Shown here piece by piece: positions 11,562-23,165 of a DNA stretch of 64,000 nucleotides. Origin of the DNA: Morchella semilibera (taxonomy: Eukaryota > Ascomycota > Pezizomycetes > Pezizales > Morchellaceae); assembly GCA_009192285.1 (NCBI GenBank), contig WBVU01000004.1:2192001-2256000 (forward strand). The letters are read 5' to 3'. Numbering within the stretch: the stretch's first letter is position 1; each line of letters starts with the position of its first letter. The position numbers were made by a program, and so were the translations under genes. The notes beneath the pieces were generated by a model, which saw only the letters and a program-made list of their open reading frames with translations, was not told where the DNA came from and searched no databases.

Positions 11562-13587
11562 TGTCTCCCGAAGTACTGGCTATAGAAAGAGTGTCTGCCT
11601 TGTCTATATACTCTAGATCTAAATGACTAGTGGTTGAGATTAATTAAGCTTTGGGATCTCATATATATATATAACCATGTGCTTTAAGTACCTTAAGCTT
11701 GTATTGTTGCGCAGCTGTCTAGATATCCTACTAACAGCCATTACCACCACGACTATTCTGGGAATTTCACTTCTGATCTACAGCCGTTCCAGGGCAGCTG
11801 GGTGCATAGCTTGCCTTAGCTGTGAGATATGCGAGGTGGTGAGATACATTTATATATATATTTACGTCCGATGCACGGTTTTCACCAGGCGACCCTCTAG
11901 AGAACAGATATGCACTCGGAAGGGTTACCGGGCTCGAGATAATAGGTGGGTCCCATAGTTCGCGGTCGTGCATACCGGCTCTCACCTTTCTACTAGGTAT
12001 GGGTTCCTTAAGTTTTTTAATCACTCGTGCGGTGTACGATTAATATATTCCTTGATAAAGGATATTAGCTTAGCACAAGCTTATAATGTTGCACTAGTCT
12101 GAGCCAAGGATAAAAAAAATTCATATTATGGAGATTGTTGATCCCCACGGCCAATAGGGCGAAATAGAGATCGTGTGTGTCTGAATACCAAGCTTTGTGG
12201 CCACAGCCCTATAGTACTCTAGCTAGGTACTAGGTATATATACAATCTGCCAGAAATCGAATATTTCATGAGTTTAGTTAATTAGCCTTTCTGAAATCTA
12301 GGTCGACCAAACCAAACCAATATAGGCTGTCTCTAAAGTACATACACCGGATTAACACCTGTAAATGGCAAGTCAATACATTAGGAAGGTTGTACGTTAC
12401 TTTAATTGAAGAGCAGATGAGGTATAGCGCCTGATCCTCGGGATGGGATATTGGTGGTTGCTACCACTGAAGATTACAGCTGTTTGCATAATATTAGGCC
12501 CAGCTGAGCGTCATAACAGATGGTGCAAATTTCTAAAAGGGTACATAGGCTACTTAATTTCTCACTAGCTAGGCAATCGGCAATCCTGCCGAAACCCTAA
12601 CTTAAGATACCTGGAGGGGTACCAGCATGAGTCCCCTAATGGGGTAATTTTACTGGGCCTTGTAAGAATCGATCTATGTGTTGTAAACATCGATGGGCCT
12701 AAGATTAGGAAATCGAACAAACCAAGGCCAAGGTTTATGTCGAAAACGTATTACTAAATGTAGTTTAGAAGCTACATGTAGTAATGCTCATTGCTCACAT
12801 TGTGATTAACCTCCGCTGCAAGATAATTTGCCTCAAAGGCGCTTAAACGGATCGAGAATTTTGTATCCGTTCATTACCGGGCACATGAAGTTTAGGGTAT
12901 AAAGACCAAAAAAAAAAAAACACATGTGCCACGTACGTCACACGATTATGTGCAGAAAGAGAGTGATGCTGTTGCTCTGAGCCTCAACTCCCTCGAACCC
13001 TGCAAGGTTTGGTTATATTGCTGCAGAGCTGTACCTAATGTTACTCTGAGTACTGTATGTTATTACATGTAACTTCTTAATCTCTTAAAGGACTTGTATA
13101 AGTGCATGTATTTTACAACTGATTTGTGAGTGTGTTCTTGTGCATACGTTACATATACCATGCATGTATGCAATAAAATGCTAGCTGAGTGTACCTGATC
13201 GACGGACTACCGATGTCGATGCGTTTAATCCCTCGCTTAAAGATATGGGTTGAGAATTACGGCAGGTAGATCGATCTCCAGGCGTTTCAAACCTTTTTTT
13301 GAGCCTCGATTTCGTAATCCCATAATAGCGTTTTTAATATGTACGTCAAATCCTTATTCTAGAGTACGGAGCAAAAATTTGAGTTTAGACATGTATCTCA
13401 AATGCGTATCTAAGTGCATACATGTATATTTGCTGCGTCAAATCTATGCCGCGTACAAACCCGTCTAGAGTACATGTAATTAATTGCATCTACTATGTAC
13501 TGTAAAGTGGTCTTTTGCGCGCGCGCTTGGCATGTTACCCTGCCCGCAGCCAGGTACCATAGCAACCCGGAACAAGTATATTACAGG

Positions 13588-13808
13588 CCTACAGGGCAAT
13601 GGGTTTAACTGGCGGGGATGGGGTTGGGGGGGGAGGAGTGGAGAGGGGGGCGGGGGCCTTCGGCCCCCATAACTAACCGTAGAGATGGGATTGCAGGCAA
13701 TGGGGTTAACTGGCGGGAATGGGGATTGGGGAGGAGCAGAGGAAAGGGGGGGGGGGGGCCGGGGGCAAAGGCCCCCATAACTACATGTACGTACCATAGA
13801 GAGAGGAT
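13588..13808. repeat. G-rich tandem duplication, two units of about 105-115 bp
   Basis: Unit 1 (13588-13692) and unit 2 (13693-13808) share GGCAATGGG, TTAACTGGCGGG, a long G-rich centre (runs up to 13 Gs), GGCCCCCATAACTA and a closing CC(G/A)TAGAGA..GGATT. The G runs on the + strand could form quadruplexes. Confidence 0.7.
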
Positions 13809-14429
13809 TTGTCTACAGCTACTGCTGTTCCCTAGGATTCAAACAACTCGCGGTCGCGAGGTGGTAACCCCTAGTGGTGTAGGTACATGTATACATGTAG
13901 GTGGCGGCGCCGGCGGTTGACATGATCTTAGAGGTTAATTTCCCCTCGCAGAACTGCAAGCAATTCGTTTGGAGACTTCTGCATGTAAATGAAATCTGTA
14001 TATAAAGGAGCCCAGCCCGAGATTTGGTCTCGGTGACCGGACCTAATTAAAATCCGTCCAACCAACCTTGAAAAGGTGTGATTTGAGCAGCTCTGAAGAT
14101 AAATAATTCCTCATGCTCTGTTTACAGAAGTCAAGTTTTCTTCCTATCACAGCTGTCGTGTGTGGTTAACTGGATGGATTTCGATTAGGCCTAACCGCCG
14201 AGAATAAGTAACAGCTTAGCCAATCTGAATCGTATGAGAAGATTTTGGTGGGGTGGTATCGTGCGGGCGTGCGGGCGCGGCTCGACTTGATGATTCTCAG
14301 CGATTGATCCAGAGTAGGTAATGACTTGCGCAGTATGAAACTTGTCTCGGCTAGATGCAAACCGATAATTGTAGTACTAGAAAAAAAATACATTAGTAGA
14401 ACACTGAGATAGCATGCAGATACTAGTAC

Positions 14430-14528
14430 TGACGTTTGGAAAAATGACCGCTATTACATGCCATACAAATACGCGCCAAGTCCAAAATTTAGTATGGTAT
14501 GCAATAGTGGTCCATTTTCCAAACGTCA
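14430..14528. mobile_element. MITE-like element, family B, copy 2
   Basis: 99 bp. The ends TGACGTTTGGAAAAATGACC and GGTCCATTTTCCAAACGTCA are near-perfect inverses, followed inward by GCTATTACATGCCATAC and its inverse. The loop contains GCCAAGTCC as in the copy at 9750-9842. No clear target duplication is seen. Confidence 0.65.
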
Positions 14529-17500
14529 GGATCGAAAGTACTAGTAGAGTATTAATACATGCATTTATGGTAGAGTTTCTAGAAGTACATAACCTGCGGC
14601 TCATGATCAGTTCAACACTGACACGTACTGCTGCTACATGCAGAATCTATCGGATCTCTTAATTGATACTGTGGAAATTTTGAACAGAAATACATGTATA
14701 TTTATAGATGCCATTGTACATGCATATACCACAAGTGCTCAACAATAATACGTTGTATAGATCGACGTAATAATACGAAGAATACATGTACTTACTTACA
14801 TGTACTTCATGTATAAATAAACTCTTGTGATCTGGATGTCGAAGTCCTATGTATATAGGAAGCTCTGGTTGACCCAAAGCTTGGCAACTTGTAGTTGAGT
14901 CCTTAGATCGAAGCAAGTTCCTCTAGTATATACTCTGAATCTTTTTTTTTTTTAGATAGAGACCAGATCACGGGAGCATCAATCTCATTCCACGCACGGA
15001 TTTATGTATGTGTAAGTGGTACTCCACATGTTAACTACCGTTGAGGCATACAGCATGAGAAAAGACAGGGATACCAGCCTCTACTCGGCAAGGCGGCTTA
15101 AAAGCGGCTCATCTATGCAACGCTTGAGGCTCTCACATCGTACCTCACCCCACAATCTTAATTTTTGCCAAAATACATCTCACGGGCCTCACCATAGTTG
15201 TTGGTGCGACTCGTGCTAAGGCGAGTTTATATATCCCACATCGCCCTGTCGTGGTCCAGACTTGACAAGTCCATGAGATACTGATCTCCAAATGAGCCGC
15301 TAAATGGCCAGTTACACAAATTTGAACCTTCGTATCATGTCTCAGAGTGCCAGGCCTAGGCTCGTGCCGCACACAATATCTACTATTCAGGATGCTGAGT
15401 GAAACATGCATGTACTCATCAATAATTTCAAGACTCCAAAAAGGGCAGAATGACAGAACTTGAACCATCTGCGCCTATAAACTACAGGACAAGTGCTTAT
15501 ATTTTTAGAGAAACCAAGGTGTAAATGTAGAGGAGGGGTCTCCCCTAAATTTCGGGCACCGGAATAAGGACCCCTTGGATCAAAACTTCGACTTAACGCA
15601 TGGTCTGAATTGGAGAGAGGAGAGTGATCCCATGGGACGCAAATATTTGCCCGGCTCGAAAACCGATCGGGGAGGGTTATGATTCCCTGTATTATAACTT
15701 GGGTATGTTGCACGTCATGCGTAGCAGTTTGACAAGGAATTAATCCTTAGAGGCTCTATGGTGAAGCAGGAAGGGGGAGTTGTGCATGGGGAGAATTCGG
15801 TTCCACTCGAGTCCTTAGGCGCCCTTCCTTTCATCACACCGGTACCCATAAAACAGTTCTTAAAGGGAAATTTCCTATCCTCGAGTGAAAGAAAAATCTA
15901 CGTTCGGCGGGCAGAGGAGGTCATAGATTGCATGGTTTACTACCACTACTACATGCAGTAATAACCCATTAGATTGTTAGGTCGGATGCGAACGTTTGGA
16001 AATCGGTTTTTGTAGGGCGGGGTTTACTTCCTCAGTAGGATGTACCTCGTTTAAAGTTTCACAACTCAACTGTGTTTTGCCGGAGGCCTAGGCTGTGCAG
16101 GATCTCGTGCAAGACATTTTTTTTCCTGCTAATCACCATCCATCAATTAGTATAGTCAAGTACATGAAAGAAATATGGATAAAGGGCCAAATACTATATG
16201 GTAATTAAATTCGTTACTGTGTTTGAATATTAATACTTATCTGACAATTTTGATAATTCTGGAGCCCATAATGACATAGATCTGCTTTCATATGATGCAC
16301 GCGTACATACATGTGCCGATGGTTGAAAGTTCGAGTCTTCACGAAGGAGCTTAATTCATGAAGTGATGAGATGGGGGCCGGTGCTGTAAGATCGACAGTG
16401 GCGATGTTGTTTTTGCGTAGCGACAGGCCAAGCAATTCGGAGCATAAGAGCCCCAAAAGAGCCCCTCTTTTCGCCGCACTAGTGCTGGAAGGCGTGAGGT
16501 AAGGCTTTGGGGGGGTGCACATACGCGGGCTCATGTAACATGATAGAACGCCGAATTAGAGGCTGACATACGTCTCTACAGACCTGAGACGTTGTTTGTA
16601 TTCTCGAGTAGCAATTGCCGAAATCATTAGAGAAATTCGTAAGGCAGAGCACGTTAATATGTAGAAGAAATCAGATCTAAGTAGAGATAGAGCATCATTA
16701 TTATTCTCCCTGAGGCTCAACCTCCATCCAATCCCACTGTTCCCCGAGCTAATCCTCATCTCAACCGCCCCCATCCTTGCTGCATTCTTAACCCTGGTAA
16801 ATGTCTGCTTTTTGAGCCTGCGACATACAGGCTCGTTGCTGCAGCGCGGCTCTTTTCCTAGAGCCGGACCTTCCTTCACGTCCGGTTGTGTCAGATAGGT
16901 ACATGTATTAAGCATGTCCATGTTCATTCTTGTTGAGCAGCCTCAAGCTCGATCCCCCTTGCCCGCCCTGTTCAGCATCACAAAGTAAACGATCCTTGCC
17001 GAAAATTTGAAGCCGCAAACACGCCAGAGCTCCCCCACCTCCACATCAAGGTAGCCGCATTGCTGCAGTGAGAAGAGTTGTGGGTAGGTCTTCGCACAAG
17101 TATCCACTTACGTTGTAGTTCTTTTACATACTTATCACTCACCCTCATCTTCGTTAATTACTGTCTTCTCCATTACTTTACTCTCGGCTCTTAGTACCGT
17201 TTTTTATACGGATATTGTCGACACTTTATAATTTACAGAGCGCCGAACCGAACCCGGAAGTATTGGTCCCGGCCACGGAACCTTACAGCTCCCGCTATTG
17301 CCCATAGTCCATCTACCCATCTACCCCATCAGCAGCCTCATTCCCATCCTCCTATCAAGTTTGAACCAACCATATCTTTCTTATCCATAGTGCAGAGCGA
17401 GGAAATCCAATATTACTCCCACTTGCCTGGCAGTTCCGTTCGTTTTTGGAGCAGCACTCGCTATATGCGGAGCTCGGACCCAGAGGGTTATGCTGGACGT

Positions 17501-17899
17501 GGCTAGATCTACCTAGTACTCAACATAGTAACAAAAAATAATCTTGATTGTCAGCCGCCTTTTTTTTTTTGTGTGTGTTGTATTTCCCTAGGAAACATCC
17601 TGTCTCCCAACGAGACCTCGACCACCCAGTCCCAATTTGACAAGCATTATATCTCTACAAAGGAAAGGGAGGAAATTCAAGGGAAGTGAGGGAGAGGGAG
17701 GAAGAGGTGGTGGAAAGTATACAACATAAGTGAGTGGTGAAAGAACAGAGCTGATCGAATTCACATCTGCGACAAAGGAAGGAAGGGATATAGACACACT
17801 CCCCTTTCTAGACCTGGGCTGATCACCCGACTATTGGCTGCTGGAGAGCCGACCTAACGTAGGTTGTGACGCTAGTCCCTAGACTTCAATAGCGTACAA

Positions 17900-18231
17900 G
17901 TTAAGGTCTCGTCGCCTTGAGCCTCCAAAATCCCGCTAAGCAAGAAGTACTTCAAGAGGTCGCGAACTTAGCCCTCCACCCCTCAACTTACGATCCGTCT
18001 GTCCTGCCACTCCCTTTTACATTTTCTCTCTCCTTTCTCACTCTACTTTCTATCCTCACCTTCTACAACTACAAACAGACTGCCATTCTAAGTTCTTGTT
18101 TCAACTACTACTACTACTACTACTACTGCTACTACTACTATTATTACAACCATTACAACCATTACTACTTCTACTGCTACTTCTACTACTTCTACTTCTA
18201 CTGCTGCTACTACTACTGCTACTACTACTAT

Positions 18232-18262
<31 letters not shown>

Positions 18263-19362
18263 GCTGCTGCTGCTACTGCATGTGCTGCTGCTGGTACTAA
18301 AATACTCTCTTCTCTGTTTTGAGTTGCCCGCTATATCTCTTGATTAGTCCCAAGCCCTCCCCCTGTTATTCTTCGAGGCTCTTTTTACCCACAACACAAC
18401 CGTTGCAGCGACGCTATCATCCGCCCGTCATCCCTCCCCTCCTTTCAGCCTCTCAGCCTCATCATAGTCGTCATCATCACAACCAAAAACTTTTTGTTTT
18501 TGGCTCGACGGAGGTCGTATAGCGGCAAACACTGCTGGGAATTATACGATTAGGAAAAAGCTACGACAACTGTGGTCCGAATTGGTTAATTGAAACTTCG
18601 TTGCTTCTGGAAAGGTTATTATGCTGTGTGCTGTTCGGTGTCATCAGTCGTTGAATACGTCAATTTGTGAGTGTGTTTGCGATTTTCGTCAATTTGACTC
18701 GTTTATTATTATTACTTGTCGTATTTCTCCATTTTGGAGAAAACCTCCGCTGTAACGGCTAAAAAGTGTACTTGGTTGTCGTTACTGTGTTGTGGATTCC
18801 GGTTGGGACGGAGCACGGTTGGTCGTGCTTTGTGGGGCTCTGTGCTTGGTTCAGAGCCTCAGCATGAGCCGCATCTCACCACTCTCGAGGTTGAATCCAT
18901 CAACCCTTTGGGTCCTAAATGAATGGAACCACGTCGGTTATCCTGCTGCATCTCTGTATCTTAACTTGATCGTGTTGCCACTTCTGATGCTCATACCTTT
19001 GTGCTTCTATCTTCCCCATTCAAGTTTACTGCCTTTTTCTTTTTCCCTCTTGGTCCCCCTCTCCTATTGCGCACGTCTATTATTGCGAGTTTCCTCGATT
19101 CCCCCGCCAATTTTGATCGGATAAAGCTGACCTCGGTATCTCACCCTTTCTCCTCGTCGCCTGCATAGCACCATTCGATTCCCCTCCTTTCTCTGTGCAA
19201 CTGCCAAAAATAAACGACGCCCACGACCGTCGCCCCAAGACTGGCATTAGCTTCAGAAAAGTAGACTCGGGTTTTGACGTCCAAATTCAAAAGGATAATC
19301 TCAAACAAATTTGTTGCCTCTTTACTCAAATCTGGGGTAAGTGAACCCCCGTCACCCAGGAT
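17900..19362 (+). promoter_or_regulatory. Probable long leader/promoter region of the C2H2 gene
   Basis: Pyrimidine-rich on the + strand, without a recognised coding segment. It includes the TAC-type trinucleotide tract at 18103-18297 and runs of TTTC/CTCC near 19000-19200. Long pyrimidine-rich leaders are common for regulatory genes in filamentous fungi. That this is transcribed leader is inference. Confidence 0.4.
18103..18297 (+). repeat. Imperfect (TAC/TGC)n trinucleotide microsatellite, about 195 bp
   Basis: About 65 triplets of TAC, TGC, TTC, TAT and CAT type, running from CAACTACTACTACTACTACT to GCTGCTGCTGG. All frames are open, producing artificial Tyr-, Leu- or Thr-rich open frames. 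It lies about 1.1 kb upstream of the C2H2 start. Confidence 0.85.
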
Positions 19363-22037
19363 ATGCGAAGTAAGAGTGAGATCTTGCAGAATCTGATTAG
19401 GATAGACAATTCAGCCGCAGGGTGCCTAGCCCACGGTTTGAAGGACGAATCCATTAGCGGTCTAGACCCCATCAAGCCTAAACCTAAGTACAAGAGACCA
19501 GCAGATCAAACGAGTACTGGTGAAGGACAATACGTTGAGCAGTCGCATGCCAGCTACAGGTTAGAGCATGCGCTAAAATCTCTCAGGCTTGGGACAGAGC
19601 AGCGATCAAAGGACTTCCCTATCCCTTCACACCCCCAAAAATCTGCCGCTCCATCGAATCTCATTCCCTCAACACTACTTCCCGAGGCACTACATCAATT
19701 AACTTGCGTCTCGCCAGCCTCGCCTCCAAATACAAGGTCCAAAAGACAAACCCCCGAGGGCCTGCAATTGACGCCCTCTCAACGACCTTCAACTCAAAAC
19801 GAGAATATAGACAAGATAACTACGCTGAATTCCCATCTTTACGACCCTGGGTCGTTTGACTCGAACCGTTCCACTCCCACCGTGTCTACTACGTCTTCCC
19901 CAGTACTCGAGCAGGCTCACCCGCAACTTTTCCCTGACAATTATCATCAGGGTGAGCGCCGCGATTCCATTGTATCACAGGACTCTACAGTGGCTCCTTC
20001 AAGCCCTCGACGAATTCCGCGCGCATCACGGGGGGACGCCGTCCTCATTAGCTTCCTTGCGCCAGATCAACCTCAAATTGCACTCAAGGCGGGAGAGAGT
20101 CCGTTATTCTGGCTCAGTGGGAGCGAATCTACGGAAACGGAAATGGAGAACGAGGGCGGGGATCATGAAAGGCCTGGGGGTGATGGTGATAATGATAGCA
20201 GGAGTATGAGCAGACAACCTTCTGAGGAAGGTTCAAGCGGGAACGAAAATATGGATAGTGGTGAGGGAAACTCAACGAATGGCGGCACATCTAAAGGCGG
20301 CAGTGGAGGAGGGGACGAACGAAAAGGGAATTCGGGAGATGGAGGGGAAGAGAAAAGAAATGGGGTCAGTGGGGATCGCGGAGAGAACGACGACAAGGAG
20401 GAGGACAAGAAGGAAGAGAAAGAGAAAGACAAGAAGGTCAAAGACCAGGAGCAGCCGACTTCAGATGCTGATGCGATGGATATTGATGAAGGCACTGATG
20501 GGAAATCTGCGAAGGGGGAGCAAAATACCAAAAAAGAGACAGGTGGTACAAATGATGGTGACACATCGATAGGTAGAAAAGACAGCAATGCTATGGAGGT
20601 TGAGGTATCTTCCTCTGAAGGAGCGGTGGGTGGTCTCATGGCTCTCGCGGGGGCGGCGGGTAAGGATCAACAGCCATTTTCATCGGGGGCATCGCTTCCA
20701 GGCATTTTCTCTACCACCAATGGGCCATGGGCGCCCACAGCGCATGCCCAATCGCCTCTTAGCACTGATCGAGGGCCTCCACCATCTTCCCCCAGTCAAC
20801 ATCTTAAATTGCCTCTACCCAACTCATCTCCTTCTCTCCCCTCAATAATGAACACCCCTTCTGCAAGCTCGCCGCCGAACAGTCTTCCTGGAGGCGATGG
20901 AAGGCATACGACTTTACCACCAGTATCATCAATCCATGTTCTTGCAGATATTGCTGAGAAAGAGTCCTCTCATCAACAGCAAGCCACATGGGCTAATAAT
21001 CGTATGGCCCCAAATGCTAGAACGGTCTATCCAACCGTGTCATCCCATGTGAGTGTTACACCTTCTAACAGGCCGGCCCAAGCCGCACAATCACCTGGAC
21101 TCCCTCCTCCTGCGCAGGCAGCCCATGTGTACGAAGGAAACCCTCGCCCACCTATGCACCACCTCTCATTACAGCAGAGACAACTTCTATTGAGTCAAGA
21201 TTATTACCCCCAACATCAGCCTTACCAGTCTCCATATCCACCGATAAAAGATGCAAGTAGCAACGGAAATCCGAACTCATTTAGCCCCAACTTCGGTCGT
21301 GAGCTTCCAGGAATCATAAGTTCACCCCCCCCAGCTGGAGGAGCCAATTTCTTTGCGCAGCCACATAATATGCCATCAACAATAGCTGGGAGAAGAGATT
21401 CAACAACATTTGAGTACTATTCGTCAGAGCATACACCGCCATCGGGTCCAAGTACAGGAGAGACAATGCCCAGTTCGGGAACTGACGATACTGTAACAAG
21501 TCCCAGGAACCGTACAGGAATTCCGTCTGGAACCCAAGGTGCATTATCTGCTGGTGTTTTCAAGTGCGAATTTCCAGGTTGCAAAGCTCAGCCCTTCCAG
21601 ACACAGTACTTGTTGAAGTAAGTCAAAATTTACCAATAAAAATGTTTACTGCGCTGACATTTCTAGTTCTCACGCAAACGTACACTCGTCCGCTAGACCC
21701 CACTACTGTCCTGTAAAGGGTTGTTCAAGGGCAGAAGGTGGTAAAGGTTTCAAAAGAAAAAATGAAATGATTCGCCATGGGCTTGTTCACGATTCACCCG
21801 GATATGTTTGTCCGTTCTGCCCGGATAGGGAACACAAGTATCCAAGGCCAGATAATCTACAACGGTATTATGAACAATCGCTTTGATTTTTGGTTTTAGT
21901 TTTCTAACAAGACATTTTATAGGCATGTGCGGGTTCACCATATGGATAAAGATAAGGACGACCCGCAGTTGAGAGATGTTCTATCCCAGCGACCTGAAGG
22001 GGGAAACAGAGGTAGAAGACGAAGACTAGGGGCGTGA
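19363..22037 (+). CDS. C2H2 zinc-finger protein of the conserved fungal type
   Basis: Probable nuclear DNA-binding regulator. Exons are 19363-21617, 21667-21864 and 21923-22037, giving about 855 residues. The first 700 residues are low-complexity: Ser/Pro-rich, with a Gly/Glu/Lys/Asp-rich acidic stretch encoded at about 20100-20570 and Gln/Pro-rich parts. The C-terminus carries the recognisable part. It reads KCEFPGCKAQPFQTQYLLNS (first finger, split by intron 1), HYCPVKGCSRAEGGKGFKRK with HGLVHDSPGYVCPFCPDREH, then QRHVRVHH after intron 2. The tail is QRPEGGNRGRRRRLGA. This block is strongly conserved in Pezizomycotina proteins of unknown or stress-related role; the disordered N-terminus is not. 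Start ATG 19363 is the first in the long frame. No frame break is seen. Confidence 0.85.
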
Positions 22038-23165
22038 GCTTTATATAAAGAATTGTTACGATATGGGGCGTTTTATTTTCGTCATGCATTCAGCGACTGG
22101 TAATGAGTACATGATTTTCTTCCCTTCTTGCTGTTTCCATATTTATCTCCTTCGGTGTTTTCTCTTTCGTTCTTTCTTTCTTACTCTTAGGTTTAGGCGT
22201 GATAGTTGTAAGGGCTCCGGGGGTGGGTTTTTCCATTGTTTTTATTCTTTCCTTTCTCATCTGGAATACTTAGTGGGGGGGAAAAAAAACTGGAAGAGGC
22301 ATAAAGTGAATTAGGTGATCAGTAAATTATTGAATTCAGCTCCTGGAGAGCAAGGCCAAAGGGGCCATTGTTGGACCGCACTTTACCCGTACCACAATTT
22401 TGGGCCCACTTGAGTCTTGCGTGCAACTTCCTGTAAACTTTGGGCTTTCCTGGTGTGTTGTGTAAAGTCCCACCTAAGGTTTTCGTGAAAGGGCCGTGGA
22501 ACCAGGTTTTAAGTATAGAACCACAACACAATCAATTATAATGATGAACGGAGGTAAAAAGATTTTACCCTTGGGAGAAGCCTTTTTGCACATTTTTGAG
22601 TTAATAAAAAAGAGTGGTTAAGGCGCAATAGAATATTGTAGTGGAGAACCCTGTTACTAGTTATAGGTAGATTTTGTATGAGGTTTCACCATTCAACTAC
22701 CTTTGATTCAAAGGAGTGTACATATATAAACATGTCCTGATACAGACCTCGTCTCACGACCCTATAGACAGCTTGCATAAAATTCGACTCAGTAGAATAT
22801 CGCTGTCCGCCTCGATCTTCACACCTCTGATAAGTCCGTAGAAAGATGGCGGTGCAACATACCAATTACCTAGCTTGGATGGCACCGCCACATGCCTAGG
22901 TAGGTACTAGTAGGTACATGTAGGTACATGTACCTACTAGTACAGTACAAAAAGAGGTGGGATTAATACGGTATTCCATTAATACGGTATTTGTGCAGTA
23001 CTTTCCGGTTTGATTCACTGAATTCCGTACTGATTTCATGATTACTGTTTTCCCTATATTGCCAAGCCATGGGTGTTGCCCCAGCAACATATTTAATCCT
23101 TTCAGTCTATCAGTTTTCACTACTCGTTTACCCTGTCACTCGCGTTCAACCACCACAATTCAACG
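22038..23165. other. Intergenic region, C2H2 gene to ASPM-like gene
   Basis: No gene is supported. The first part should hold the C2H2 3' UTR. A perfect 40 bp palindrome sits at 22904-22943, about 220 bp before the ASPM-like start. Confidence 0.6.
22904..22943. repeat. Perfect 40 bp palindrome built on TACATGTA
   Basis: The left arm GTACTAGTAGGTACATGTA and the right arm TACATGTACCTACTAGTAC are exact inverses around a central GG. It carries two copies of the window-wide TACATGTA motif and lies in the presumed promoter of the ASPM-like gene. Confidence 0.85.

Larger units (their letters stand above)
7980..17899. other. About 10 kb AT- and TpA-rich region without a supportable gene
   Basis: Both strands contain only short open frames without domains; none extends through plausible introns to a known family. 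The DNA is rich in TATA-like runs. It carries the short inverted-repeat elements listed separately, a G-rich tandem duplication at 13588-13808 and about a dozen TACATGTA palindromes. The composition could reflect old repeat-induced C-to-T change, but I recognise no transposase or polymerase remnant to anchor that. Confidence 0.6.

Noticed and set aside
17917-18347. Tyr- and Leu-rich open frames
   Set aside because: Produced by the TAC/TGC triplet array, which is open in several frames.
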